Positions 55,548-63,430 of a DNA stretch of 64,000 bases are shown here, piece after piece (the stretch's first letter is position 1; each line of letters begins with the position of its first letter). The translations under genes and the position numbers were made by a program. Location of the stretch: contig CAWAHE010000026.1 of NCBI GenBank assembly GCA_963781775.1, forward strand, positions 175,291-239,290, written 5' to 3'. Under the pieces are notes generated by a model. It saw only the letters and a program-made list of their open reading frames with translations, was not told where the DNA came from and ran no database searches. Source of the DNA: CAVSRC01 sp963781775 (GTDB taxonomy: Bacteria > Pseudomonadota > Alphaproteobacteria > Rhizobiales > Kaistiaceae).

Positions 55548-55751
55548 ATGAGTCGTGCCCATGAAGACCTGCAATACACGGTAGAGGAGTGGACGACCGA
55601 CGACTCCCGCATTATCGAGGTCTTGGCCCGCGCCGGCAGTCTCAGTGTGGCCTACGCGGCTTATTGGGCGGCCTTAGCGGCACGACCACGGAGTCGGATC
55701 GTGCTTCGACAGCGGGCTCTGGAATTGGCGGCGCGTGACCCGCTCCGATGA
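55548..55751 (+). CDS. Small conserved-looking protein
   Basis: A 67-residue protein, MSRAHEDLQYTVEEWTTDDS followed by IIEVLARAGSLSVAYAAYWAA and an arginine-rich C terminus. The EW...D...R-I-I-E-V-L-A-x-A layout with a Y/W-rich helix is typical of short rhizobial proteins of unknown role that begin with a strand and continue with an AAxxAA helix. The ATG is at 55548; a longer frame exists upstream. Its 3' end overlaps the convergent small gene by 110 bases, so only one of the two may be real over that stretch. Confidence 0.5.
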   Translation: MSRAHEDLQYTVEEWTTDDSRIIEVLARAGSLSVAYAAYWAALAARPRSRIVLRQRALELAARDPLR

Positions 55752-55896
55752 GAACCGCCCTCGCTTCGTGAAGCACGTCTTCAAGCCGGTGCGCCACCGT
55801 CTCATTGCCGGAACGCCTGGCCATCGCCATCAGACGCTCGCTTTCTCTGATGATCGTCACCAGCGCATAGCGGGCTTCATTGGACAACATGGGCAA
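55642..55896 (-). CDS. Small hypothetical helical protein
   Basis: An 84-residue frame whose first 55 residues form two clear helices (LSNEARYALVTIIRESERLM and NETVAHRLEDVLHEARAVL); the remaining proline-rich part lies opposite the neighbouring small gene. The start is ATG 55896 or 55890. No family recognised. Confidence 0.45.
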   Translation of the reverse strand: MPMLSNEARYALVTIIRESERLMAMARRSGNETVAHRLEDVLHEARAVLIGAGHAPPIPEPAVEARSDSVVVPLRPPNKPRRPH

Positions 55897-55950
55897 TCTC
55901 CAGCCCGTCGCACCTCATCGGCCATGTCCGGCTCCGGCTAGGGTTGGCCG

Positions 55951-56439
55951 TCACTGGTAGCCAACGCCGGCGATGTAGTTCGTCAAGAGGGTTTCTTGAT
56001 ACTCCTCTTGCTCAAGGAGCACCTTCAAAGCGTCGCGTACATCAAGGATGCCGAGGGGGCTGTACTTCTGGGCAGTGAGCACAGGCATGTTCTGAATGCC
56101 GCGTTCCGTCATAGTCTGCCAGGTAAAATAGAGATCATCATTCGGATCGCAGGAAATAATCGGGTGGCTCATTAGGTCGGCGACGGGCTCGTCGGCTGCT
56201 CCCGTGCGAGCCAGGTGACGCACCAGGTCTGATTTGCTCACCACACCTGTGGCCTCCCCGTTGCTCTTGCAAACCACCAAGAGCCCGATATGGCGATTGG
56301 AAAAGGCTAGTGCCGCTGTTTTCACCGTCGCCTCAACATCCACCCTGGCGAGGCGAGCTAATGTGAATTGACGTAGCATCTCGACGCGCATCTCACACTC
56401 CGACCAAGTGCCCACCAGTTGGGTTAATTCAGGCGTCAT
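55951..56439 (-). CDS. CBS-pair domain protein
   Basis: A 162-residue cytoplasmic protein made of two CBS domains forming one Bateman module. First: TVKTAALAFSNRHIGLLVVC to GVVSKSDLVRHLA; second: PVADLMSHPIISCDPNDDLYFTWQTM to LGILDVRDALKVLL. Stand-alone CBS pairs bind adenosyl nucleotides and act as energy or redox sensors. It has no fused effector, and its partner is unknown. The ATG at 56439 overlaps the stop of a doubtful upstream frame. Confidence 0.88.
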   Translation of the reverse strand: MTPELTQLVGTWSECEMRVEMLRQFTLARLARVDVEATVKTAALAFSNRHIGLLVVCKSNGEATGVVSKSDLVRHLARTGAADEPVADLMSHPIISCDPNDDLYFTWQTMTERGIQNMPVLTAQKYSPLGILDVRDALKVLLEQEEYQETLLTNYIAGVGYQ

Positions 56440-56795
56440 CTGTGTGGCTTGAATGCGAACTCCTGTTCGGGCCCTGTAACGCCAGCGGGAACAGTGATTG
56501 TCATGCGGGGCTCACTTGAACCGCCGGCGAGGCTTGCCCCGGCCTGATCCACCTCCGAGAGCAACGACAGCGGCGGATCGTGCAGCGGATAGACGGGTCT
56601 CCGCGCCGCTGGCAGCGAGTGGCCTAAGGGTGATGCTGCTGCCATTTCGGACGGCTGCGCGGCGACCGGAGACACGAATTCCATGATCGAAAACACCCAG
56701 GCACTGATCGCAATATCGGCAGGCACCTTGGTGGTTCTCCTGATAAAGGCAGGTACGCCCCCGATGCTCCTGTTCCTCGTCTCGCCAACACCCAA
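56436..56795 (-). CDS. Doubtful hypothetical gene
   Basis: A 119-residue frame with a hydrophobic stretch (ADIAISAWVFSIMEFVSPVA) followed by a proline-rich tail. Its ATGA overlap with the CBS gene is the only positive sign; the tail has the composition of a chance frame. A shorter start at MEFVSP is possible. Confidence 0.25.
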   Translation of the reverse strand: MGVGETRNRSIGGVPAFIRRTTKVPADIAISAWVFSIMEFVSPVAAQPSEMAAASPLGHSLPAARRPVYPLHDPPLSLLSEVDQAGASLAGGSSEPRMTITVPAGVTGPEQEFAFKPHR

Positions 56796-56865
56796 AATGA
56801 CAGCGTTATCGTGGCCACAATTGGACAGCGGGGGGCATCACCGCCGATCTCCGGCGGTTCGCGCC

Positions 56866-57552
56866 TCAACATTCGTGGCCGGCTTCGGCCAGGGGCGTGA
56901 TGCATTCCTCGTTGTCGTTCTTCACGCTGTTGACCGCGCGGCTCACCTCATAGGCCTTCATGTCGGCTTCGTCATAAGGTTTGAGCAGGCCAAGAAGTTC
57001 CTCAGCCGAACTTCCGGCCTCGAGCCACAGGTCATACGTCTCCGTTTTGAGGATCATCGGCATCCGGTCGTGGATGGCCGCCGTCAGGGGATTGGGCGGC
57101 CCGACGATGATGGTTGCCGATACCAGGTCCTCGCCATTGATCCGGGCAAACTCCCATAATCCGGCAAAAGCGAAGGGTTCGAGGTCCTTCATGACGAACC
57201 GGTACGGCTGGCGGCCGTCCGCGCGCTTCTCCCACTCGAAGAAGCCCGTCGCCGGAATCAGGCAGCGTCGCTTGGCAAATGCCTCCCGAAACAGGGGCAG
57301 CTTGGCTACCGTCTCCATGCGGGCATTGATGTGCGGGACCTTCGGCAAGGCCTTCATCCAGAACGGCACCAGGCCCCAGCGCGCCAGGGCCAGTTCGCGC
57401 GTGCCGTCCCGTGGGTCGATGCGAACGATCGGTATCTGGTCAGTGGGTGCCACGTTGTAGCGTGGCGGGAAGTTGGACGCGGGCAGCCGTTCGATCCTGA
57501 ACAGTCGCTTGTAGGCTTCTCGCGCAATCAGGTTATCGTAGCGGCCGCACAT
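56866..57552 (-). CDS. yedK: SOS-response-associated peptidase / abasic-site processing protein YedK (SRAP)
   Basis: HMCES/YedK-type protein that covalently traps abasic sites in single-stranded DNA through the cysteine exposed after removal of Met1. The start MCGRYDN at 57552 supplies that cysteine. The other signature residues are present: NVAPTD, the glutamate in HINARMETV, GFFEWEK, and the histidine in HDRMPMIL. The 228-residue length is typical. The frame is open to 57594 but starting there would bury the catalytic cysteine. It lies next to a nuclease gene among small accessory genes. Confidence 0.93.
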   Translation of the reverse strand: MCGRYDNLIAREAYKRLFRIERLPASNFPPRYNVAPTDQIPIVRIDPRDGTRELALARWGLVPFWMKALPKVPHINARMETVAKLPLFREAFAKRRCLIPATGFFEWEKRADGRQPYRFVMKDLEPFAFAGLWEFARINGEDLVSATIIVGPPNPLTAAIHDRMPMILKTETYDLWLEAGSSAEELLGLLKPYDEADMKAYEVSRAVNSVKNDNEECITPLAEAGHEC

Positions 57553-57626
57553 GGTCAGACACTGGTCGTTGGGGACTCGCTCCAGATATGCCACCTCGCC
57601 GCATCAGGACAATCCCGGTTCACGCC

Positions 57627-57851
57627 ATGGACGATTCACGGGTTCATCTGGCGCCGGCCCATCTCGGTCGTCTGAGACAAGGCGAGCTAAGTACTCTATG
57701 CGGCAGACTGGCCGTGACCGAACTCTCGCCGTTTGCCGCGGCGACGCCCAACCGTTGCCGGACCTGTTATTCCAAGGTCGATGCAGAAGGCATGCTGGAC
57801 GCCGAGGTCCTGAAGCAAGTGACCCGGAAGAAGCCTGCGCAGAAGAAATGA
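57627..57851 (+). CDS. Small CxxC protein
   Basis: A 74-residue protein with N-terminal DDSRVHLAPAHLGRLRQGEL, one cysteine in STLCGRL and a CRTCYSKVD knuckle, together a likely zinc site of three cysteines plus histidine, and a lysine-rich tail. It is divergent from yedK and coupled by an ATGA overlap to the next gene. No family is named. Confidence 0.55.
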   Translation: MDDSRVHLAPAHLGRLRQGELSTLCGRLAVTELSPFAAATPNRCRTCYSKVDAEGMLDAEVLKQVTRKKPAQKK

Positions 57852-58036
57852 ACCTCGCCGCTCTTTCCGCTGATGTCCGAGCTGCCGCAGAACGCTTCGA
57901 ACGCGAAACCAGCCGTAGTCTCAATGACAACCTCGGGCCCGGACCAGTTGAGGAGCGGATGGTCGAGTTGTTCCTGATATTGAATGGCTACGCTCCCGGC
58001 AAGGTAGCCACAGTTCGTTCAGCGGGCGACGAATAG
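57848..58036 (+). CDS. Small hypothetical protein coupled to the CxxC gene
   Basis: A 62-residue mostly helical protein (NLAALSADVRAAAERFERET and VEERMVELFLILNGYAPG). The ATG overlaps the previous stop (ATGA), and the next gene starts one base after its own stop, so three genes form a tight operon ending in the secreted nuclease. No family recognised. Confidence 0.5.
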   Translation: MNLAALSADVRAAAERFERETSRSLNDNLGPGPVEERMVELFLILNGYAPGKVATVRSAGDE

Positions 58037-58037
58037 G

Positions 58038-58502
58038 ATGACGGTTCGACGCCGGTCCAAGAAGGATCGCCTCTCCAAGGCGCTCGCACTCCTGGCTGCG
58101 TGCCTGTTGGCAGGTTCGGCCAACGCGGCAGACATCACCGGAACGCCCGGCAAGATCGTCGACGGCGACACCTTTTGGGTGTGCGACCAAACGGCCTGCC
58201 ACAAGATCAGGCTCTGCGGAATTGACGCCCCGGAACTGAGCGACCCACGCGGGCCGGCGGCCAGGCGCACATTGCAAACTCTTGTGGGCGGCAACGTCAT
58301 CAATTGCGTGCCCGTAGGCGAGGGCACTGTCTGTGATGGTCGGTCTCGACCCACGAGCTACGACCGCATTGTCGCCCAATGCTTCGTCCGTGGACGCGAT
58401 CTGGCGGCCGAGATGGTGAGTGCGGGGCAGGCGTGCGACTGGATCGCGTTCTCGGGTGGCGCCTACAGCCGCACAAGCGGCGGAGTCAGATGCAACCCGT
58501 GA
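58038..58502 (+). CDS. Secreted thermonuclease (SNase family), catalytic residues intact
   Basis: A 154-residue exported nuclease: signal peptide about 10-31 (ALALLAACLLAGSANA), then the SNase OB fold with KIVDGDTFWV, IRLCGIDAPE and the second arginine in YDRIVAQC. All three catalytic elements missing from the other SNase-like gene in this window (31402-32001) are present here. Eight cysteines in the mature part suggest disulfides. It is the third gene of a compact operon starting at 57627. It probably degrades extracellular or periplasmic DNA/RNA. Confidence 0.88.
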   Translation: MTVRRRSKKDRLSKALALLAACLLAGSANAADITGTPGKIVDGDTFWVCDQTACHKIRLCGIDAPELSDPRGPAARRTLQTLVGGNVINCVPVGEGTVCDGRSRPTSYDRIVAQCFVRGRDLAAEMVSAGQACDWIAFSGGAYSRTSGGVRCNP

Positions 58503-58690
58503 CTCCTCAGTCGCTCTCAGACCGGCATTTGTTTCCGGCACCCGGATATCTGATTCCGACCCGAAGCGGACGTAATCCTCGGACAGAGGATGAGGTGATT
58601 TCGCCGTGGCAGGTCTAGGTTTTTGCTAGATCCTGCGGGAGTAAAGGTCGTTCGCGCCGGCGCGGACAAATCGACCCCGGAAAGGCCCTG

Positions 58691-59386
58691 ATGCTCTCCA
58701 AGTTTGCAGATCATATGTGGCTTTGCACATATCCCGTTCGATTAGCGGGCACCCGGTTCGAGGCGCGAATGACGGTGATCCGCCTTGCCTCTGGCCACCT
58801 TATGCTGCATTCGCCCTGCCACATCACTGCAGCGATCGGCAAACAGATCTCGGCGCTCGGTGCAGTAGCCCACATAGTCGCGCCTGGGAATTTTCACCAC
58901 CTGAACACAGCCAGCGCGCAGGCGGCATTTCCAGAGGCAAAGACATGGATCTGTCCGGGCGTCGAGAAGCGGAGCCCCAGCCTGAAATACGACGGCGTGC
59001 TCGGTGACGTGGCACCCGTTGAGTGGGTCGGCGAAATTGACCAGGTGCTCGTGCAAGGCTCGCGCATCATGCGCGAGGTGGCAATGTTTCACCGCGCCAG
59101 CCGCACGCTAATTCTTGTTGACCTCATCGAGAACTTCACGGACGCGACGCCCCATATTGGAGGGGCGCTGAAATTCTGGTTCAAATATGTACTCCGCATG
59201 TGGAACAATCCTCGTCCGGCGCCGGAATATCGGATCCGCTCGGCCGACCGTCAGGCAGCAGCACAATCGCTGCGGCGGATTCTGGCTTGGGATTTTCAGC
59301 AAATCGTAATCTCCCATGGCGATCTTATCGCTCGCGACGCTCATGAGGTTGCGGTTGCGGCGTGGTCCTCAGTTCTCGACCGATGA
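58691..59386 (+). CDS. DUF4336 (metallo-hydrolase-fold) protein
   Basis: A 231-residue cytoplasmic protein of the DUF4336 family. N-terminal half: ARMTVIRLASGHLMLHSPCH; then HIVAPGNFHHLNTASAQAAFP, where HH takes the place of the HxHxDH metal site of metallo-beta-lactamases; finally IVISHGDLIARDAHEV. The metal site looks reduced. Function unknown. The ATG at 58691 gives a typical N terminus (MLSKFADHMWLCTYP). Confidence 0.82.
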   Translation: MLSKFADHMWLCTYPVRLAGTRFEARMTVIRLASGHLMLHSPCHITAAIGKQISALGAVAHIVAPGNFHHLNTASAQAAFPEAKTWICPGVEKRSPSLKYDGVLGDVAPVEWVGEIDQVLVQGSRIMREVAMFHRASRTLILVDLIENFTDATPHIGGALKFWFKYVLRMWNNPRPAPEYRIRSADRQAAAQSLRRILAWDFQQIVISHGDLIARDAHEVAVAAWSSVLDR

Positions 59387-59771
59387 CGGCCGTCGCCAAG
59401 CAAGCTAGGCCCGAGACATCCGGTTCGGCCCAGCATGCACAAACCGCGCTATGTCCGCCTACCTACGCGCCTCGAATTGAGGCCTGGACTGGTGAAAAGA
59501 TATATTCCAAATGCGAGCGAAAACGGAAAGTCCAAGTCACAGGCGCCAACTCTCGATCACTAGGGTGTCCAGTATCCGCTCCGCACCGATTTTGCATATG
59601 ATCAATCCATTCACCGGCTGCTGCCGAAAAGCCTCCGTCTGCACGGTTTTCGGTGCATGGGCCGAGGGGGCAAAGCGGACCTAGAACCTTTCGCGGGTCT
59701 GCGCGTTTCTCAATGACTGGAGCAATGGGCGACGCCGAAGCCTTCACGATGCTCCGTCGAGGGAGATCGCG
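59387..59771. other. Intergenic stretch with no recognisable gene
   Basis: About 385 bases between the DUF4336 and reductase genes. The open frames on both strands are short and have no conserved motif. I see no repeats; a promoter for the reductase gene presumably lies here but no boxes could be fixed. Confidence 0.5.
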
Positions 59772-60335
59772 ATGCCCAAGCTCGTCTCCGAGCTGATTGT
59801 CTCGCTAGATATGAAGGCACGCGGGCTTAATTCGCCCGGGTATTACGGCTACATGGGCCCAGAATTTCAGGCATGGCTAGACAACAACAATACTAAACCA
59901 CATCGCAAGATCATGGGGCGCCGAACCTATGAGTTGATGAACTCATTGCCCGATCAAGCCAAAGATGAAGGGTGGCAAAAGACCACTCAGCAACCGGGCT
60001 TTCTATTCTCAAGGACACTCCAGGAGCCCGCGTGGCCGGGGCTCCGTCTAGTGAGCAGCGACGCGGTGGAGTTCCTGAGAAAACTCAAACAAGACGGCGG
60101 TACGGAGCTGCGGGTTCTTGGCAGCCTCTCGATCATGCGCCAGCTGGTTGCTGCCAACATTCTCGATACCCTGCGGCTCATGGTTTGCCCGTTAGCCGTC
60201 CCGCAGTCAGGTGTTGAGCCGATTTTCGATGGAATGGCCGATTTGGGGCTGAAACTGTCTTCGAACATCGTGCTGGACCGCCAAATCCTACTGCTCGAAT
60301 ATCAACCGGCGGGAAAGCCTCCAAGGAACAGTTGA
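59772..60335 (+). CDS. RibD C-terminal / dihydrofolate-reductase-like protein
   Basis: A 187-residue single-domain NADPH-type reductase of the RibD_C superfamily. Signs are SELIVSLDMKARG near the N terminus, HRKIMGRRTYELM, LRVLGSLSIMRQL (the glycine-rich nucleotide loop) and the late DTLRLMVCPLAVPQSG. Many members of this stand-alone group have no known substrate. The ATG at 59772 is clear. It has no operon partner. Confidence 0.82.
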   Translation: MPKLVSELIVSLDMKARGLNSPGYYGYMGPEFQAWLDNNNTKPHRKIMGRRTYELMNSLPDQAKDEGWQKTTQQPGFLFSRTLQEPAWPGLRLVSSDAVEFLRKLKQDGGTELRVLGSLSIMRQLVAANILDTLRLMVCPLAVPQSGVEPIFDGMADLGLKLSSNIVLDRQILLLEYQPAGKPPRNS

Positions 60336-60625
60336 ACGATCCGCCGGCCTTCATTCCGAGCAGAGGCCAAGAACTAGCGCAACCCAGGATGCGAATGATC
60401 GGTTCGACAGTGCTCTACCTGTCGATGTCCGATGACGGTTCTGGCAGGATTCACCTCAACGCTGCCCAACCAGAGCCGTCCTTATAGAGGGGCCATTCTT
60501 TTGAGCGCCGTGCGGCCATCAGCTGGCCCTGGTGGGCGGCGGGGAGCAACCTCGGCCCGGTGACCTCCGCTCCGCCGCCACCTTCCCGGAACGAAATTGC
60601 TAAACATTGCCAGAGACTTGGCTAC

Positions 60626-60659
60626 GTACAAGACGCAAACGGTGGTATGCGTTTTGTAC
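60626..60659. promoter_or_regulatory. Palindromic site before the resolvase gene
   Basis: GTACAAGACGC (60626-60636) and GCGTTTTGTAC (60649-60659) are inverted arms with one mismatch and a 12-base centre, ending 24 bases before the resolvase GTG. The position and symmetry fit a res-type recombination subsite or an autoregulatory operator of the serine recombinase. Confidence 0.55.
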
Positions 60660-60682
60660 AAACGGCCAGCGAGTTTGTCGCA

Positions 60683-61363
60683 GTGCAACAAGCCATTGCC
60701 TACTACCGGGTTTCGACCGCCAGGCAGGGCCGATCTGGCCTTGGCATCGAGGCCCAGCGCGATACGGTGACCCGTTTCGCGGCGGCCGAGGGCTTCGATC
60801 TGGTCGGCGAGTTCGTGGAGGTCGAGACGGGGAAGGGGAATGATGCCCTCGACCGGAGGCCCCAACTGGCCGCAGCGTTGGCCACAGGGCGGCAGAAGAA
60901 GTGCCCGGTCATCGTGGCCAAGCTGGACCGGCTCTCCCGCGACGTGGCCTTCATATCGGGCCTGATGGCCCAGCGTGTGCCTTTCATCGTCGCCGAACTG
61001 GGAAGAGATGCTGATCCCTTCATGCTGCACCTCTACGCTGCACTGGCGGAAAAGGAGCGGCGGCTGATCTCGGAGCGGACAAGGGCGGCGTTGGCGGCTC
61101 GGAAAGCTCAGGGCGTCGCGCTCGGCAATCGAACCAATGCCAGGAAAGCGGCACACCTCGGCAACGCCGCATCGAGGAAGGAAGCTGACGACTTCGCGGA
61201 CAGCGTCCGGCCGATCATCGCCGCGCTGCAAGCAACCGGCGTCACGGATCTGCGTGGTCTTGCGAAGGTTTTGAACGCCCGCGGTGTCCCGACCGCCCGC
61301 GGCGGGCGCTGGCATGTGTCGAATGTGCGGAACGTTCTGCGCAGGGCGGCGGCTCTTTCATAG
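60683..61363 (+). CDS. Serine recombinase/resolvase family protein
   Basis: A 226-residue site-specific recombinase. The catalytic serine lies in AIAYYRVSTARQG, followed by GLGIEAQRDTV, the arginine pair in VAKLDRLSRDV and FMLHLYAALAEKERRLISERTRAAL; a C-terminal helix-turn-helix is suggested by DLRGLAKVLNARGVPTARGGRW. It is a small invertase/resolvase type without the large-serine-integrase extension. The GTG start at 60683 is chosen before the conserved YYRVS; ATG 60647 also opens the frame. Its 3' end overlaps a truncated DUF883 gene on the other strand. Confidence 0.9.
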   Translation: MQQAIAYYRVSTARQGRSGLGIEAQRDTVTRFAAAEGFDLVGEFVEVETGKGNDALDRRPQLAAALATGRQKKCPVIVAKLDRLSRDVAFISGLMAQRVPFIVAELGRDADPFMLHLYAALAEKERRLISERTRAALAARKAQGVALGNRTNARKAAHLGNAASRKEADDFADSVRPIIAALQATGVTDLRGLAKVLNARGVPTARGGRWHVSNVRNVLRRAAALS

Positions 61364-61721
61364 GCGGGAAATTCCGGTCCGCCGTCGTTTTGCCGCGCGA
61401 GGCGAGCGAGCGACGGCCGAGGGCGATCAGCACAGCGTTCACCGGGTTCTCCCGTATCTGCTTTTCCAGTGTCGCTACCCCGGCACGTCCGCCATCGCTC
61501 GCCGCCCTTGCGGCGTCGTGACCGAGCTGGACGCCCTCATCCCACAAGTCCTCACCCGCGCCGGCGACGCTCTTTGTCGCCTTCTTGACGTCCTTGGCGA
61601 TGGCGGCCTCCACCTTGGAGGCCTGCGTCGCAAGCGCCCCGACCGTTTCTGTCAGTGCAGCGATATCGGCGCGGATTGCCTTCAAATCCTGCTGGAAGTC
61701 ATTTTCCGGTGTCGTGACCAT
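61242..61721 (-). CDS. DUF883/ElaB-like protein, truncated at the C terminus
   Basis: A coiled-coil protein starting MVTTPENDFQQDLKAIRADI and running to EKQIRENPVNAVLIALG. In relatives this phrase is followed by a glycine-rich membrane helix that anchors the protein near ribosomes or the inner membrane. Here it turns into an arginine-rich tail read opposite the resolvase gene. The anchor is therefore lost, probably when the resolvase segment arrived. Confidence 0.7.
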   Translation of the reverse strand: MVTTPENDFQQDLKAIRADIAALTETVGALATQASKVEAAIAKDVKKATKSVAGAGEDLWDEGVQLGHDAARAASDGGRAGVATLEKQIRENPVNAVLIALGRRSLASRGKTTADRNFPPMKEPPPCAERSAHSTHASARRGRSGHRGRSKPSQDHADP

Positions 61722-62091
61722 GGGCAGTCCTCGGCGGTTTCGATCATCACCGCGGCACATTGATCTGGCGCAATCGAGGGGGCCTGTCCGCAACGCCGAG
61801 TCGCTTGGGTGGTGCACGACCTCCTCCGTGGTCAAGTCCGTTTCATGGCAATCGTGCTGGATGGCGTATTTGCCATGTTCTTCGCAACGATTGGGTGGTG
61901 AGGCGATCACCGGCATCGCGGCGGACTGGGCCGGGAATACCCAACGGTATGAAGTGCGACGCTGGGTAACTTCGCGGCCCCCGGGAAGTTGACCCAAGTC
62001 AAGGTTCTGACTCCCGTTCATCGCTATTTTTCAAATATGCCTCCTTGGGCCAATCGATCCCGTGAGGGGGCAACAGGTTGGAGGCCGACCA
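61722..62091. other. Intergenic stretch with no recognisable gene
   Basis: About 370 bases between the DUF883 start and the next gene. Frames are short; one on the minus strand has a mixed hydrophilic sequence but no motif. It should contain two divergent promoters. Confidence 0.45.
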
Positions 62092-62484
62092 ATGCCAACG
62101 TTGATGCCCTGGACTACGGTCGAGATCGGCGACCTCGATGTTTTTGCACCAGTGCTTCCCTCCCTCGTGGTCTACACTTGGTATGTCGATGATGAACCGG
62201 AAAGTTCGGTCACATATTTCTGGCTCGACGATACCACCGGGATGATTCTCCACGAGCTTGTGCTTGTCGCGCCGGTGCCATTCGAAGAGGCCGTGACCCG
62301 AGCGCAAGAAGAAGCGCCCAAGCGCAGCGTTGAGCGAATTCACGTCAAGCACGCGAGAACTTCCAAGAAGGTTGAAGGCAAAGCCAAAGGCAAAGCCAAA
62401 ACCAAGCGAACCACAAAAACGAGCGCATCGCAGTCGAAGAAGCGAGCCGCTGTCAAACAGAAGGCGGCCAGCCGGAAGTCGTAG
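62092..62484 (+). CDS. Hypothetical protein with histone-H1-like lysine/alanine tail
   Basis: A 130-residue protein: a folded-looking acidic N-terminal half (TTVEIGDLDVFAPVLPSL, then SVTYFWLDDTTGMILHEL) and a C-terminal tail of about 45 residues made of Lys, Ala, Ser, Thr and Arg with KGKAK-type repeats. Such tails bind DNA or polyphosphate, as in bacterial H1-like proteins. ATG 62092 (MPTLMPWTT). No family is known to me. It lies just upstream of a CsbD gene. Confidence 0.6.
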   Translation: MPTLMPWTTVEIGDLDVFAPVLPSLVVYTWYVDDEPESSVTYFWLDDTTGMILHELVLVAPVPFEEAVTRAQEEAPKRSVERIHVKHARTSKKVEGKAKGKAKTKRTTKTSASQSKKRAAVKQKAASRKS

Positions 62485-62545
62485 GCGCCCGTCTGGCGCT
62501 AGAGAGAAGCGAGTGGTCTGTGAGACCGCAAGGAGAAAGAAAATC

Positions 62546-62719
62546 ATGGACAAGGATCGGATCGCCGGATCAGCGAAGGTCGTCAAAGGCAAGGTTAAGG
62601 AGGCAGTCGGCAAGGCGGTCGGCGATGCCAAGCTGGAGGCGCAGGGCAATGCCGACAAGATCGAGGGCAAGGTTCAGAATGCCGTCGGTAGCCTCAAAGA
62701 CACGCTGCGAGGGAAATAG
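62546..62719 (+). CDS. CsbD-family stress protein
   Basis: A 57-residue hydrophilic helical protein with the two CsbD repeats: DRIAGSAKVVKGKVKEAVG and DAKLEAQGNADKIEGKVQNA. CsbD proteins are general-stress products of unknown action. The ATG at 62546 follows AGGAGAAAG. Its placement next to the lysine-tailed gene and other tiny genes makes a stress-type cluster. Confidence 0.9.
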   Translation: MDKDRIAGSAKVVKGKVKEAVGKAVGDAKLEAQGNADKIEGKVQNAVGSLKDTLRGK

Positions 62720-62978
62720 GTAGGCTGCCGAGGGATGCTGCGGTTCATGCGTGGGTCGGCGAGGGTGTTCCATTCTTGTCAAACGACCCACGCTCGCCGC
62801 GGCCCCTCCTATCCAGTTTGCGAAAGCCGGGCGTCTTCCCGCCCCCCCTCGACGTCCGGTCCAGGGGCCCCGGTTGGAATTACTGGCCGGGGTTCCGTTT
62901 TCCGGTGATCCCCTGCGGGCAGGAAAGCGCATCATTTGGAGTGCACGTTAGTGATAGCCGACTGAGGCCCGCCGAACC

Positions 62979-63125
62979 ATGAACCGTAACGTTCTCTATC
63001 TCGTCATCGCCGCGCTAATCGTAGCGACCGCAGTCGTCGGCTATCTGTTCTACCAGGAGCGCCAGAAGACCACGGGCATCGACATCAACGTCGGCAACGG
63101 CGGCGTTTCGATCCAGACGAAATAG
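62979..63125 (+). CDS. Tiny single-helix membrane protein
   Basis: A 48-residue protein with one N-terminal membrane helix (NVLYLVIAALIVATAVVGYL), then YQERQKTTGIDINVGNGG. The same layout occurs as a short conserved protein in many Rhizobiales. It is likely anchored in the inner membrane with the tail outside. Function unknown. Confidence 0.7.
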   Translation: MNRNVLYLVIAALIVATAVVGYLFYQERQKTTGIDINVGNGGVSIQTK

Positions 63126-63245
63126 TTGGCATCTTCCGGATGACGCCCCCCGATGGTGGGCTACGCGGAGAATGTCCATCAAGCGAACCACAGGCGGAGC
63201 ACCAAGATGCTCTAGCTTCGGTTAGCCAGCAACGGGAGATCGACT

Positions 63246-63410
63246 ATGTCAATCGAACTCATCCTTATTATCATCCTCGTCATCGCCTTGCTCGGCGGCT
63301 TCAGTGGCCGCTTTGGCGGTTACGGCTACGGCTTTGGTCACGGTGGCATCGGCGTCCTCGGCGTCGTCCTTATCATTCTCGTTGTGCTGCTTCTCATGGG
63401 ACGGCTTTAG
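63246..63410 (+). CDS. DUF3309-type tiny hydrophobic protein
   Basis: A 54-residue protein with two hydrophobic stretches (IELILIIILVIALLGG and GIGVLGVVLIILVVLLLMG) joined by a Gly/Tyr/Phe-rich loop (GYGYGFGHGG). It matches the DUF3309 pattern. The ATG at 63246 has GGGAGA upstream. Function unknown. Confidence 0.8.
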   Translation: MSIELILIIILVIALLGGFSGRFGGYGYGFGHGGIGVLGVVLIILVVLLLMGRL

Positions 63411-63430
63411 TCTGACCGGCCGAACGTCGG

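Noticed and set aside
56683..57159. Plus-strand frame beginning MIENTQALIAISAG
   Set aside because: Only the first 38 residues are hydrophobic and protein-like; most of the rest is antisense to yedK.
59328..59342. TTATCGCTCGCGAC as a possible fifth dif-like site
   Set aside because: Lacks the paired arm and 7-base spacing and lies inside the DUF4336 gene.
59463..59747. 94-residue minus-strand frame between DUF4336 and the reductase
   Set aside because: No conserved pattern and no ribosome site; treated as non-coding.
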